Notes under the pieces: generated by a model
Told to the model about the DNA's origin: nothing
What the model saw: only the letters and a program-made list of their open reading frames with translations
Database searches by the model: none
Position numbers and translations under genes: made by a program
Part shown: one piece after another, positions 38,403 through 47,700 of the stretch
Layout: each line of letters starts with the position of its first letter
How positions within the stretch are numbered: the first letter of the stretch is position 1
Assembly (NCBI GenBank): GCA_017527945.1
Contig: JAFXPL010000035.1
Location: forward strand, 1-50,550
From: Bacteroidales bacterium
Lineage (GTDB): Bacteria > Bacteroidota > Bacteroidia > Bacteroidales > WCHB1-69
Direction of reading: 5' to 3'
DNA: 50,550 bases

Positions 38403-40286
38403 ATGGAACAGGCACAAGACTTGCGAAAACTCGCCCGCGAGGCGCTGAAGCGACACTGGGGCTACGACAGCTTCCGGCCGTTGCAGGAGGACATCATCCT
38501 GTCGGTTTTGGAAGGGCGCGACACACTCGCGCTGCTGCCCACCGGCGGCGGCAAGTCGATATGCTTCCAGGTGCCCGCGCTCGTGAAGGGCGGCCTCTGC
38601 ATCGTGGTCTCCCCGCTCATCGCGCTGATGAAGGACCAGGTGGAGCATCTCCGCGCCCGCCACATCAAGGCCGGCGCCATCTACTCCGGTATGCGCCAGA
38701 GCGAGCTTCAGGCCACCATCGACAATGCCCTCTTCGATCCCGAGTACCGCTTCCTCTACGTCTCCCCTGAACGCCTCCAGACCGAAAGCTTCAAGGCCAA
38801 CTTCGCACGCATGCCCGTCAGGATGATCGCCGTCGATGAGGCACACTGCATCTCACAGTGGGGCTATGACTTCCGGCCGCCGTACCTCGAAATCGCGAAG
38901 ATCCGGAAAGTATTCCCCGAAGTGCCAGTGCTCGCCCTCACCGCCACCGCCACTCCCGAGGTGGTCAAGGACATTCAGCAGCGGCTGGAGTTCAAGGCCG
39001 AAAACGTCTTCCAAAAGAGCTTTAAACGTCCGAACCTCACCTATTTCGTGGTCTATGAGGAGGACAAGAACAGCCGCATGCTGCGCATCATGAACCGCTA
39101 CCCGGGCTCGGGCATCGTGTATGTGCGCAACCGCAAACGCACCGCCGAGACCGCCGAGTTCCTGCGCCAGAACGGCATCTCCGCCGACCATTACCACGCC
39201 GGCCTCGACCCGCGCGACCGCGACCGCAAGCAGCAGAGCTGGATGAAGGGCGAAACCCGCGTGATGGTCGCCACCAACGCCTTCGGCATGGGCATCGACA
39301 AGCCCGACGTGCGCTTCGTGGTGCACATCGACCTGCCCGACACCTTGGAGGCCTATTTCCAAGAGGCCGGGCGCGGCGGCCGCGACGAACAGCCCGCCGT
39401 CGCCATCCTGCTCTACGACCACAACGACATCGCGCAGCTCAAACGCAACTTCACCTTCACCTTCCCCGAACTCGACCGCGTGCGCGAGGTCTATCGCGAA
39501 CTATGCCAGAACCACCACATCGAGCTCGGCACCGGACAAGGCCGATCGTTTCCCTTTTCCATGGAACGGCACGCCCACGCCGTGAAGATGAACGCCACAC
39601 AGTACTTCAACGCGCTGAAACTGCTCCAGAACATCGGCGTGATTCTTGTCTCCGAGCATCTGCGCGAAAAATCCGAACTGCAGTTCCAGCTCGACGGCGA
39701 CCAACTGCTGCGCTACCAAAAAGAGCACCCCGAATCCGAGCCGCTGATCACCGTCATCCTGCGCTCCTATACCGGAGTCTTCTCCCAATTTGCAGACATC
39801 GACGAACGACTGATTGCCAACCGGCTGGAAACCACGGAAGAATCTGTTATCGAACAACTTAAACAGCTCCGAAGCGAAAAAATACTCTCCTACCAGCCCC
39901 GCAGCAACATCCCGCTGATCGTCTTCCTCAAGGACCGCATCAACGAAAAATACCTCTACTTCGACAAGAAAATCTACGATTTCCGGAAGGAGAAAGCCGC
40001 AGAACGATTTGCCGCCGTGGAAAACTACGTCAAGACGGACAATGTGTGCCGGAGCCAGTTGCTGCTGCAGTATTTCGGGGAGTGGGACAGCACCCCCTGC
40101 GGCGAATGCGACGTGTGCCGCCGACACCAGACGCAACGAATCCGAAACAAGTCTTTTGAATTGATTTCCAACGAGATAAAGAATCTTCAACAAGCAGGGT
40201 TCGCCCCAAAAGAGATTCTCGCCGAGTTGTCGAAAAAGTATGAGGAGCCGCAGATTGTGGAGGTGATGAGGTGGATGGCGGATTGA
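38403..40286 (+). CDS. recQ: RecQ family ATP-dependent DNA helicase
   Basis: 627 residues. Superfamily 2 motifs are all present: FRPLQEDIIL, Walker A LLPTGGGKSICFQ (Lys51), DEAHCISQWGYDFRP with the aromatic loop, LTATATPEV, and motif VI (QEAGRGGRDEQPA). The zinc domain (CRSQLLLQYFGEWDSTPCGE, CDVC) has the four expected cysteines. The protein unwinds 3'-tailed DNA during recombination and fork repair. After a winged-helix region it ends with a short helical segment, and no HRDC domain can be recognised, so it is the shorter Bacteroidota-type RecQ. Stop TGA begins array E. Confidence 0.95.
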   Translation: MEQAQDLRKLAREALKRHWGYDSFRPLQEDIILSVLEGRDTLALLPTGGGKSICFQVPALVKGGLCIVVSPLIALMKDQVEHLRARHIKAGAIYSGMRQSELQATIDNALFDPEYRFLYVSPERLQTESFKANFARMPVRMIAVDEAHCISQWGYDFRPPYLEIAKIRKVFPEVPVLALTATATPEVVKDIQQRLEFKAENVFQKSFKRPNLTYFVVYEEDKNSRMLRIMNRYPGSGIVYVRNRKRTAETAEFLRQNGISADHYHAGLDPRDRDRKQQSWMKGETRVMVATNAFGMGIDKPDVRFVVHIDLPDTLEAYFQEAGRGGRDEQPAVAILLYDHNDIAQLKRNFTFTFPELDRVREVYRELCQNHHIELGTGQGRSFPFSMERHAHAVKMNATQYFNALKLLQNIGVILVSEHLREKSELQFQLDGDQLLRYQKEHPESEPLITVILRSYTGVFSQFADIDERLIANRLETTEESVIEQLKQLRSEKILSYQPRSNIPLIVFLKDRINEKYLYFDKKIYDFRKEKAAERFAAVENYVKTDNVCRSQLLLQYFGEWDSTPCGECDVCRRHQTQRIRNKSFELISNEIKNLQQAGFAPKEILAELSKKYEEPQIVEVMRWMAD

Positions 40287-40351
40287 TTTAGGATGTTTAG
40301 GATGTTTAGGAAGTTTAGGAAGTTTAGGAAGTTTAGTATGTTTAGTATGTT
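40284..40351 (+). repeat. Intergenic tandem array E (TGTTTAGGA words)
   Basis: Seven 9-base units start at the TGA stop codon of recQ (TGATTTAGGA, then TGTTTAGGA, AGTTTAGGA, AGTTTAGTA) and end in TTTTTTT. The reverse complement (CTAAACTTC) resembles the words of array C. Confidence 0.9.
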
Positions 40352-40423
40352 TTTTTGGGGGTGGGGTTGTCACAAATGGGGAGAGATTTCGTTATAAACA
40401 TGATATAGTAAGGTATTCGAATT

Positions 40424-42697
40424 ATGAAAAAGTTTTACACACTACTGATTATCAGCGTATTATCAACAAGCGGATCACTTTTCGCGCAGTACGCGCCGTG
40501 GCAGCCGTCGCAGGGGCCATTGAACTTCAACACCATCTCGGCACCCTACGTAAAGTGCACCTACAGCACCAGCTTAGAATGGAGTGGCGACAATGAACCG
40601 CCCGCTATCACCAGCCCGGGCATCAACCAAAGTAACGGCAGAGTCTCGCACCGCATCGTCACCACCAACGGTAATGACCCGTGCCGCTGCGAAAGCCTTG
40701 GCGGGTCCAATTACTACCACGAACCCATCCTCCCCCCGAGCTGGAACATGGACTGGAACAATCCACAGGACACCGTCGTCATGTTGGGCTGCAACGATTG
40801 TTCCAGTGGTTGTGCAGTGTGTAATGACCACTCCCAAATCGAGTACTGGTTTTACCCGCAGGAGGGCAACAGCACCCTGTTGGTCATGTTCACCTTTGCC
40901 GAGGAAGATGTCACCACCCACAATGCCAGCAACCAGAACAACCAATGCCAAGGCACTTGTTATTCTACAAAAAACCCGCAATTCTACATTGAGGTGCTGG
41001 ACGGGGAGACCAACCAACTGATTCCGAGCGGCTACTACAAAAGGCAGAACGGCACGCCGAACCCCAACTGGCCCTACAACCGGTTCATGGCCTGCCCCGA
41101 CGGTTGCCAAAGCTGTGAATCCACTCAGGTTGGTCCCGACCAATACGGCATCACCACTTACTATTGGGCCCATCCGAAGGCCACCCCCACCACATTCAAC
41201 TTCCGCAGGTGTCCCTCAAGTCAAACCAGCGGACACTCGTCCCAAACCGTGGGCTGGTTCGAGTACAAGCCCATCGCCTTCGACCTGAGCGCCCACGCCG
41301 CGCAGCACCGCTCGGTGAAGCTGCGCATCCGCTGCTACGCCTGCTCCGCCGAATTCCACTGGGCATACTGCATGTTCACGGCCAAGATGATTCCCAACGC
41401 CATCCAGGTGGATGCCTGCGGCAACGAGGATGTGGCACTGTCGGTACCCCCCGGATTCAGGGAAACCCACTCCTACATCTGGCACTTCGGCTACGACTCC
41501 TTGGATGCCTGCAACCGCTACCTGAACGTGGACGATCCACCGGCCGGCATCACCTGCAACGGACTCTACGACATTTACATCAACCGCGACAGCGCACGCC
41601 TCTGGCCCTACTACCGCTGCGAAATGTACTCCTACACCGGCGCTCCCTTCGTCTATGAAGCACACATCAAATCCTACTACTTGGATGCCGGCTTCGACTT
41701 TGAGCAGAAATACGACAATTGCGACCTGACCGTGCAATTCCACGACACCAGTTCCATCATCAGCGTGATTCCCCCGACCTCCGCCGGAGCCACGGAAGAC
41801 ACCATCGTGCAGCAAACACAGTTCATCCAATGGCAAGTGAAACGGTTCGGGCAGTTCATCCAGTTCGCCGAGAACGACACCACCCCCACCTACACCTTCG
41901 ACAACTCCACCGTCGATACGACCACCGGCGAGGCCACCATCCGTATCATCATCCAAGATGAGGAGCAACGCTGCTCCGACACCTTGGAAAAGACCATTTT
42001 TTTGGATCTCACAGCCCTGCAGACCAATTTCGGGACCGACACCATCTACACTTGCGAAGAAAAGCTGCCTTACGTGTATGACGCGGCCTACTTCGGCGAC
42101 ACACAGAGCTGGTCCACCGAAGGCACACGCCGCGTCAAGTACGAAAGCTTGGGCTGGAACGGCTGCGACAGTCTGGTGGACGTCACCCTTATCATCCGCA
42201 AACCCAAAGTGAACGTCGTCTTCGACCTCGACTACTGCGACGAGTTCACCACCACTCTCTCGGCGGAGACGGAGAGCGACGTGACGGAATACAAATGGAA
42301 CACGGGCGAGACCACCCCGAGCATCACCATCACCACGCCGGGCACCTACAGCGTGGTCATCACCGACGAGGAAGGCTGTGTTTCCGACCCGCCCGGCACC
42401 ATCACCATCCCCGCCTGCAAGCCGTTCCTCAACTTAGCCAACTCCATCACTCCGAGCAACATGGATGGCATCAACGACTACTTCTTCATCCCGCAGAGCA
42501 ACCTCATCCAAGAGCTGGAGTTCACCGTCTATAACCGCAACGGCGACATGGTCTATCACACCACCAACAAGGACTTCCGCTGGAACGGTTCCGAAAACGG
42601 CAAGCTCTTTGTCGGAGCCACTTACACATACACCTTGTATATCATTGATTACGAAGGCATCTCTTCCCGACACAAAGGGTCCATCACCATTCTTTAG
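40424..42697 (+). CDS. Cysteine-rich T9SS type B cargo protein
   Basis: 757 residues. A signal peptide (MKKFYTLLIISVLSTSGSLF) is followed by a body I do not recognise, rich in paired cysteines (CNDCSSGCAVC, CPDGCQSC, RIRCYACSAEF), which probably form disulphides outside the cell. There follow a middle Ig-like portion (about 420-660) and a type B CHU_C sorting domain from about 673 (NSITPSNMDGINDYFFIPQS; VYNRNGDMVYHTTNKDFRWN). It should be exported by Sec and T9SS and attached to the surface. It is upstream of two further genes of the same cargo class. No enzymatic motif visible. Confidence 0.82.
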   Translation: MKKFYTLLIISVLSTSGSLFAQYAPWQPSQGPLNFNTISAPYVKCTYSTSLEWSGDNEPPAITSPGINQSNGRVSHRIVTTNGNDPCRCESLGGSNYYHEPILPPSWNMDWNNPQDTVVMLGCNDCSSGCAVCNDHSQIEYWFYPQEGNSTLLVMFTFAEEDVTTHNASNQNNQCQGTCYSTKNPQFYIEVLDGETNQLIPSGYYKRQNGTPNPNWPYNRFMACPDGCQSCESTQVGPDQYGITTYYWAHPKATPTTFNFRRCPSSQTSGHSSQTVGWFEYKPIAFDLSAHAAQHRSVKLRIRCYACSAEFHWAYCMFTAKMIPNAIQVDACGNEDVALSVPPGFRETHSYIWHFGYDSLDACNRYLNVDDPPAGITCNGLYDIYINRDSARLWPYYRCEMYSYTGAPFVYEAHIKSYYLDAGFDFEQKYDNCDLTVQFHDTSSIISVIPPTSAGATEDTIVQQTQFIQWQVKRFGQFIQFAENDTTPTYTFDNSTVDTTTGEATIRIIIQDEEQRCSDTLEKTIFLDLTALQTNFGTDTIYTCEEKLPYVYDAAYFGDTQSWSTEGTRRVKYESLGWNGCDSLVDVTLIIRKPKVNVVFDLDYCDEFTTTLSAETESDVTEYKWNTGETTPSITITTPGTYSVVITDEEGCVSDPPGTITIPACKPFLNLANSITPSNMDGINDYFFIPQSNLIQELEFTVYNRNGDMVYHTTNKDFRWNGSENGKLFVGATYTYTLYIIDYEGISSRHKGSITIL

Positions 42698-42738
42698 GCA
42701 CATTCATCAACAGAAAATCATTTTAATTTTTGGTAAAT

Positions 42739-43707
42739 ATGAAGAAAATAGTCCTATTTTTTGTTATTTTGGCAGGCATGACAAGTTTGCGGGCGCAGAA
42801 TACCATCACCAACAGCGACTTCGAGCTGTGGTCATACGGGAAACCGGTGAACTGGACGGTTGCCTTGCATGGCAACATCACCTCTTTCGTCAACCTCCCC
42901 GTGGAGGTGAATTTCGGCAGCAAATCCACCGACGCGCACTCGGGCACGGCTGCCGTGAAGCTGCAGTCGGCCGACTTCTCCATCCCCTACACCCAATACA
43001 ACTTCAACATCCCCGGCATTTTGCAGGCAGGTGAGTCGGAGGGTTTCTCCATTCCGTTAGAAGACATCATGGCCATCGTCCAAGCGATGCAAGACACCAC
43101 CGGCGGCGGCTTTGACCCCTCAAACCTGTCGTCGCTGGCCAGCTTGGCCAAGATACTGGCTCCCGGCGTGCCCTGCACCGTTACCCCCACCTCCGTTTCC
43201 GCGTGGGTTAAATATCAGCCGCAGGAAGGCGACCAGATGATGATGGTTGCCATGACTAAGCTGAACGGAACGCCCGTCAGTTATGCCTACGAAATGTTCA
43301 ACCCGGCGAATCCGGACGCCTACGAACAGATTGCCGTTAACTTCAATGAAGCAGGCGCCGAATGCGACTCCATCATGATTATCATACTCTCCTCGATGCA
43401 GATGGGCAGCAGCTCCGTGCTGTGCGTGGATGATGTCAGCCTCAACTACAGTGGTGTCAGCATTTCCCTTTGGGGCAAGCACAATGGTGAAATCTACCCC
43501 AACCCCGCCAGCGACAGGCTTCACATTCGGCCGGCAAGCGACAACACCTACCGCTGGACGCTCACCGACCTCACTGGAAAAACCTTGCAGTCGGGCGAAG
43601 CCACTGGAGAGACCGACATTGACACAAAATCCTTTTCCTCAGGGATTTACCTGCTCCAAATCGACGAAGGAGGAGACCATTCCGTCACCAAAGTCGTGAT
43701 ACGCTGA
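42739..43707 (+). CDS. T9SS type A cargo protein
   Basis: 322 residues from ATG 42739 (MKKIVLFFVILAGMTSLRAQ). The body has the N-terminal TITNSDFELWSYGKPVNWTV and AHSGTAAVKLQS, a carbohydrate-binding or jelly-roll-like pattern common in Bacteroidota surface proteins, and SSVLCVDDVSLNYSG near its end. A type A sorting domain follows (EIYPNPASDRLHIRPASDN; SSGIYLLQIDEGGDHSVTKV). It is secreted and surface-anchored, ligand unknown. Its stop codon overlaps the start of the dihydrouridine synthase gene (TGATG). Confidence 0.82.
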   Translation: MKKIVLFFVILAGMTSLRAQNTITNSDFELWSYGKPVNWTVALHGNITSFVNLPVEVNFGSKSTDAHSGTAAVKLQSADFSIPYTQYNFNIPGILQAGESEGFSIPLEDIMAIVQAMQDTTGGGFDPSNLSSLASLAKILAPGVPCTVTPTSVSAWVKYQPQEGDQMMMVAMTKLNGTPVSYAYEMFNPANPDAYEQIAVNFNEAGAECDSIMIIILSSMQMGSSSVLCVDDVSLNYSGVSISLWGKHNGEIYPNPASDRLHIRPASDNTYRWTLTDLTGKTLQSGEATGETDIDTKSFSSGIYLLQIDEGGDHSVTKVVIR

Positions 43708-44648
43708 TGCAACCTGAAATCTGGTTGGCACCGCTGCACGGGATCACCTCCCGGACGTTCCGAAACACCCTATGCCGTCACTTTGGCGGCATAGATTTTT
43801 TTATGTCCCCGTTCCTGCCCGCGCAGCCGCAAGGGAAACTCAACCCGAAGGTCTGGCAGGACATCGACCCCGGCCTCAACACCGCCTTGCCCCTCGTCCC
43901 GCAGCTCATGGGCAACCGTCCGGAGGCTGTCGCGGAGACGATGGCGATGCTGCACGACCGGTGGGGCCACAGCCGATTCAACCTCAACATCGGCTGTCCC
44001 TCTTCACCCGTGGTACGCCACACGCGCGGATGCGGCCTCATGCCCCACCCCGATCTGGTGGAAGCCATCGTCAGGGAGGCCACCGGCAAGACACCGTTCC
44101 GCCTCTCGCTGAAGATGCGGCTCGGCCTGCACGATGCCGACGAAGGACGGGAAATCCTGCGCCGGCTCAACCGCTATCCATTGGACTTCATCGTCATCCA
44201 TCCCCGTTTGGGCGATGAGCAATACAGCGGCACACCGCACTGGGACCTGTTCGAAGAATTCCTGTCCATCACCACCCACAACGTGATTTACAGCGGCGAC
44301 ATCTTCACGAGGGAAGACTTTTTGTCGCTTTCCAAGAAGTTTCCGCAGGTGAAGGGCTGGATGTTGGGAAGAGGGATGTTGCGGAATCCCTTCCTGGCAG
44401 AGGAAATCAAGGGCATGGCGACCGGAGACCGGCAAGCCCGCTTCCTGGCGTTTCACGAGCGGCTCACGGAGGAACTACTGCCTCTACGGGGGGAAAGCGG
44501 CACGCTGGCGAACCTGAAGGAGCTGTGGCACTATTTCGCGGATTTCGCCGACACGCCCGGCACGGAACTGCAGCAGCTGCTGCGCATCACGGAACTGGAA
44601 AGGTTCTCGCACCGGTCGCGACAGCTTTTGCAACCGAAAGGGTTGTAA
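43707..44648 (+). CDS. tRNA-dihydrouridine synthase family protein
   Basis: 313 residues, the usual Dus length. Flavin barrel motifs are present: WLAPLHGITSRTFRNTLCRH, NLNIGCPSSPV with the catalytic-type Cys, RLSLKMRLGL with the FMN/substrate Lys, FIVIHPRLGDEQYSG, and GRGMLRNPFLAEEI. Dus enzymes reduce uridines in tRNA D-loops with FMN and NADPH. Position-specific subtype (DusA, B or C) cannot be told. The ATG overlaps the stop of the T9SS cargo gene in TGATG, so translation of a housekeeping enzyme is coupled to that of a surface protein. Confidence 0.9.
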   Translation: MQPEIWLAPLHGITSRTFRNTLCRHFGGIDFFMSPFLPAQPQGKLNPKVWQDIDPGLNTALPLVPQLMGNRPEAVAETMAMLHDRWGHSRFNLNIGCPSSPVVRHTRGCGLMPHPDLVEAIVREATGKTPFRLSLKMRLGLHDADEGREILRRLNRYPLDFIVIHPRLGDEQYSGTPHWDLFEEFLSITTHNVIYSGDIFTREDFLSLSKKFPQVKGWMLGRGMLRNPFLAEEIKGMATGDRQARFLAFHERLTEELLPLRGESGTLANLKELWHYFADFADTPGTELQQLLRITELERFSHRSRQLLQPKGL

Positions 44649-44654
44649 AAAGTG

Positions 44655-44663
44655 TATATTTGC
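44655..44663 (+). promoter_or_regulatory. -7 box of the 1334-residue cargo gene
   Basis: TATATTTGC lies 67 bases before the ATG at 44730, leaving a long leader that contains a perfect hairpin. Confidence 0.55.
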
Positions 44664-44671
44664 CGTTTGGT

Positions 44672-44689
44672 ATTCCTTTCTAAAGGAAT
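44672..44689 (+). promoter_or_regulatory. Leader hairpin upstream of the 1334-residue cargo gene
   Basis: ATTCCTTT (44672-44679) and AAAGGAAT (44682-44689) form a perfect eight-base stem around CT. It sits between the promoter and the start codon, at or near the expected 5' end of the transcript. A two-base loop is tight, so the closing pair probably opens. Confidence 0.55.
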
Positions 44690-44729
44690 CCGCAATATAT
44701 TGAATATCAAATATTTAAAATAATAGAGT

Positions 44730-47700
44730 ATGAAAAAGAATTTTATTTTTTTCAAGACAGCAGCTTTTATGCTTTGCTGCTTGATGGGTTTGGCGGGATT
44801 ATCGTTCGCCCAAACCACCTACACCTTCAGCAACTACCCTTCCGGCACCCAATATGCAGAGAACGAGGTGCACGTGCTGGACAATAATGTCACCATCGTG
44901 ACCAACCAGTGCCATTTCACCACCCAGTTGCGGGTGTATTCAAGCGCGACACACGACGGAAACTTCTACACCTACGCCCTGCCCTTCTACATCGACAGTC
45001 TGGCTTTTAACATGGGCTACAGAACAGATGACGTGAATATCTACGGCAGTACAGACGGTACAACCTGGAATCTTGTAGGAAGCATTCCCGTCACCGTATC
45101 CAACAATCAATATGCGAATTTCGGTCTTTCTTTCGGCAGCAGCAACTACAACTTTTTCAAATTCGATGTAGATGGAGACCAACAAATCCGCGTGACTTCC
45201 ATGACCATTTACTACAAGCCGACGGGGCCTTCAGGCAATGCGGCACAGATGCCTTCCATCACTCCGGCTCCCGGAATCTACACAAGTACTGTGACGGTGA
45301 CCCTATTCTCTGAAACCAGCAACGCCTCCATCTATTACACCACCGACGGCACAACCCCGACCAGCTCTTCCACACTTTACACTGCACCTTTCACCGTCAG
45401 CCAAACCACTACGGTGAAAGCCATTGCCACGGCTGCGGGATACGCGAACAGCATAGTGGCCTCTGCCACCTACACCTTCCCGGTCTCGGTGAACAATATC
45501 GCCGACTTCAAGGCTCAGACAACGGCCAACCAGCCCTATCTGATTGCCAACGATGTAACATACGTGTTCGGGCAGGGCAACTACACCTACGTGAAAGACG
45601 CCACTGGTGGATTGCTCATCTACGGCAACACCATCACCACTCCTTACGAGGAAGGCGACCAAATCAGCGGACTGATGGGCACTCGCACGGTCTTTGCCGA
45701 CCAAGTGGAAATGTCAGCCTCTCAAAACACTGATGCGGCGACGACAAACACCGGCTCCGTATCCCCCATTGTGGTCACCATGAGCGACCTGATCAACAAC
45801 TATAGCACCTACGACGCGCAACTCGTCACGCTCGAAAATGTGAACTTCCCCGACGGGTTCACCGGCGAAAACCAGACTACCGTCACGCAGAGCGGCAGTT
45901 CCATAGTACTTTACAACCGCTTTAACATAGACACCACCCTTGCGGCCAACACCACGCTGAACGTCACGGGATTCGCAGCCATCTATAATGGGAGCGTTCA
46001 AATCTATCCTCGCCACAACAGCGACCTCAGCACGCAAGCTCCCGTCCTGACACCCGCCCTCGCCATCACCGCTCCCGCTGACGGCAGCCAGTTCAGCACG
46101 TTGGACACCCTGCCCATCGGCGTGGACATCCAGAACTTCACCCTCGGCACCGACGGCTACCTCAAGGTCGAGTCGCCGCTGCTGACCGCCGCCGGGCTCC
46201 CCAGCCCCGCTTACTTGGACCAGGCCGGCCTGAACATGCTGCTGCAGGCTGTATTCTCCCCGCTGCCCACCGGCACGCACACCATCACGGCCTCTTTGGT
46301 TGACATGAGCCAGGCCGCCCTCACGCCCGCCGTGACCGCCACCACCACCTTCACCGTCACCGCACCGGTGCTCAACGCTCCGGTCATTGCGGCTTCCGGT
46401 GACGAGGCGGACGCCGACAACAGCTTCTATTTCAATGCCACCGTCACCATGACCGCGGAAAACGGCGCGGAAATCCGCTACACCACCGACGGCACCACGC
46501 CCACGGAAGCCTCCACGCTCTACAGCGCTCCGTTCCAAATTACCACCTCCACCACGATCAAGGCCATCGCCGTGAAAACCAACTGGCAGAACAGCGACGT
46601 GACCACGCTTGAGGTGACCATCACCGCTCCGACCGTGGCTCTGCCCGCCTTTACGCCCGGCACCGGCACCTATGCCGACAGCGTGACCTTCAGCATCGCC
46701 TGCACGACGGAGAATGCGGAAATCCGCTACACCACCGACGGCACCGAGCCCACGGAGACCTCCACACTCTACAGTGCACCTGTTCTGCTGACTAACACCA
46801 CCACGGTCAAGGCCAAAGCCTTCAAGGCCGACTGGATAGCCAGCGCAACGGCCACGGCCACTTATACCATCGTGTATGACCCGATTCTGACCGCCAACGC
46901 CACTGCACTGAACTTCAGCAGCACACAGCTCGCGCAGGAGATCACCATCAGCGGCGCCCACCTCGCCGACCCCATCACGCTGAGCTGCGACAACACGCAC
47001 TTCACCGTGAATCCGAGCAGCATCGCCAACCCGAACAGCAACACGGTAGTCACTGTCACCTTTGACGGCACCGAGCCCGCCACGGGCACCCTCACCATCG
47101 TTTCCGACACGCTGAGCGCAACGATCGCCCTGGCCGCCACCGCCCAGCTGCCCGCCGTCGTGCTGACCCCCGCCACGGAAGTCAGCGACAGCCTCATCAC
47201 GGTGACCATGAGCTGCACCGTGTCCGACGCCACTATCCACTACACCACCGACGGCAGCGAACCGGACGCTCAATCCGCCACCTACAGCACGCCCGTCGTC
47301 TTCAACACGCCCGGCACCTACACCGTGAAAGCCCTCGCCGTGAAGAACGGTTGGGAGAACAGCGACGTGACCACGGGCTCCTACACCATCAACGAGCCGC
47401 AAGCACCCGACACGGTGAGCGCACCCATCATCAACCCCGCCACGGATCTCTACTATGAGCCGCAGACCGTGACCATCACGTGCGCCGATGCCGATGCCGT
47501 AATCCGCTACACTACCGACGGCACCACCCCGACGGAAAGTTCCACAACATACAACGCTCCTTTCACCGTGAGCACCACCACCACTATCACCGCCAAAGCC
47601 TGGAAGGCCGGCATGGTGCCGAGCGACAACGCCACTGTCACCATCAGCTTCCCCGAACAGGTAGCCAATATCGCCGCTTTCAAAGCTGCCGCCGAGACCA

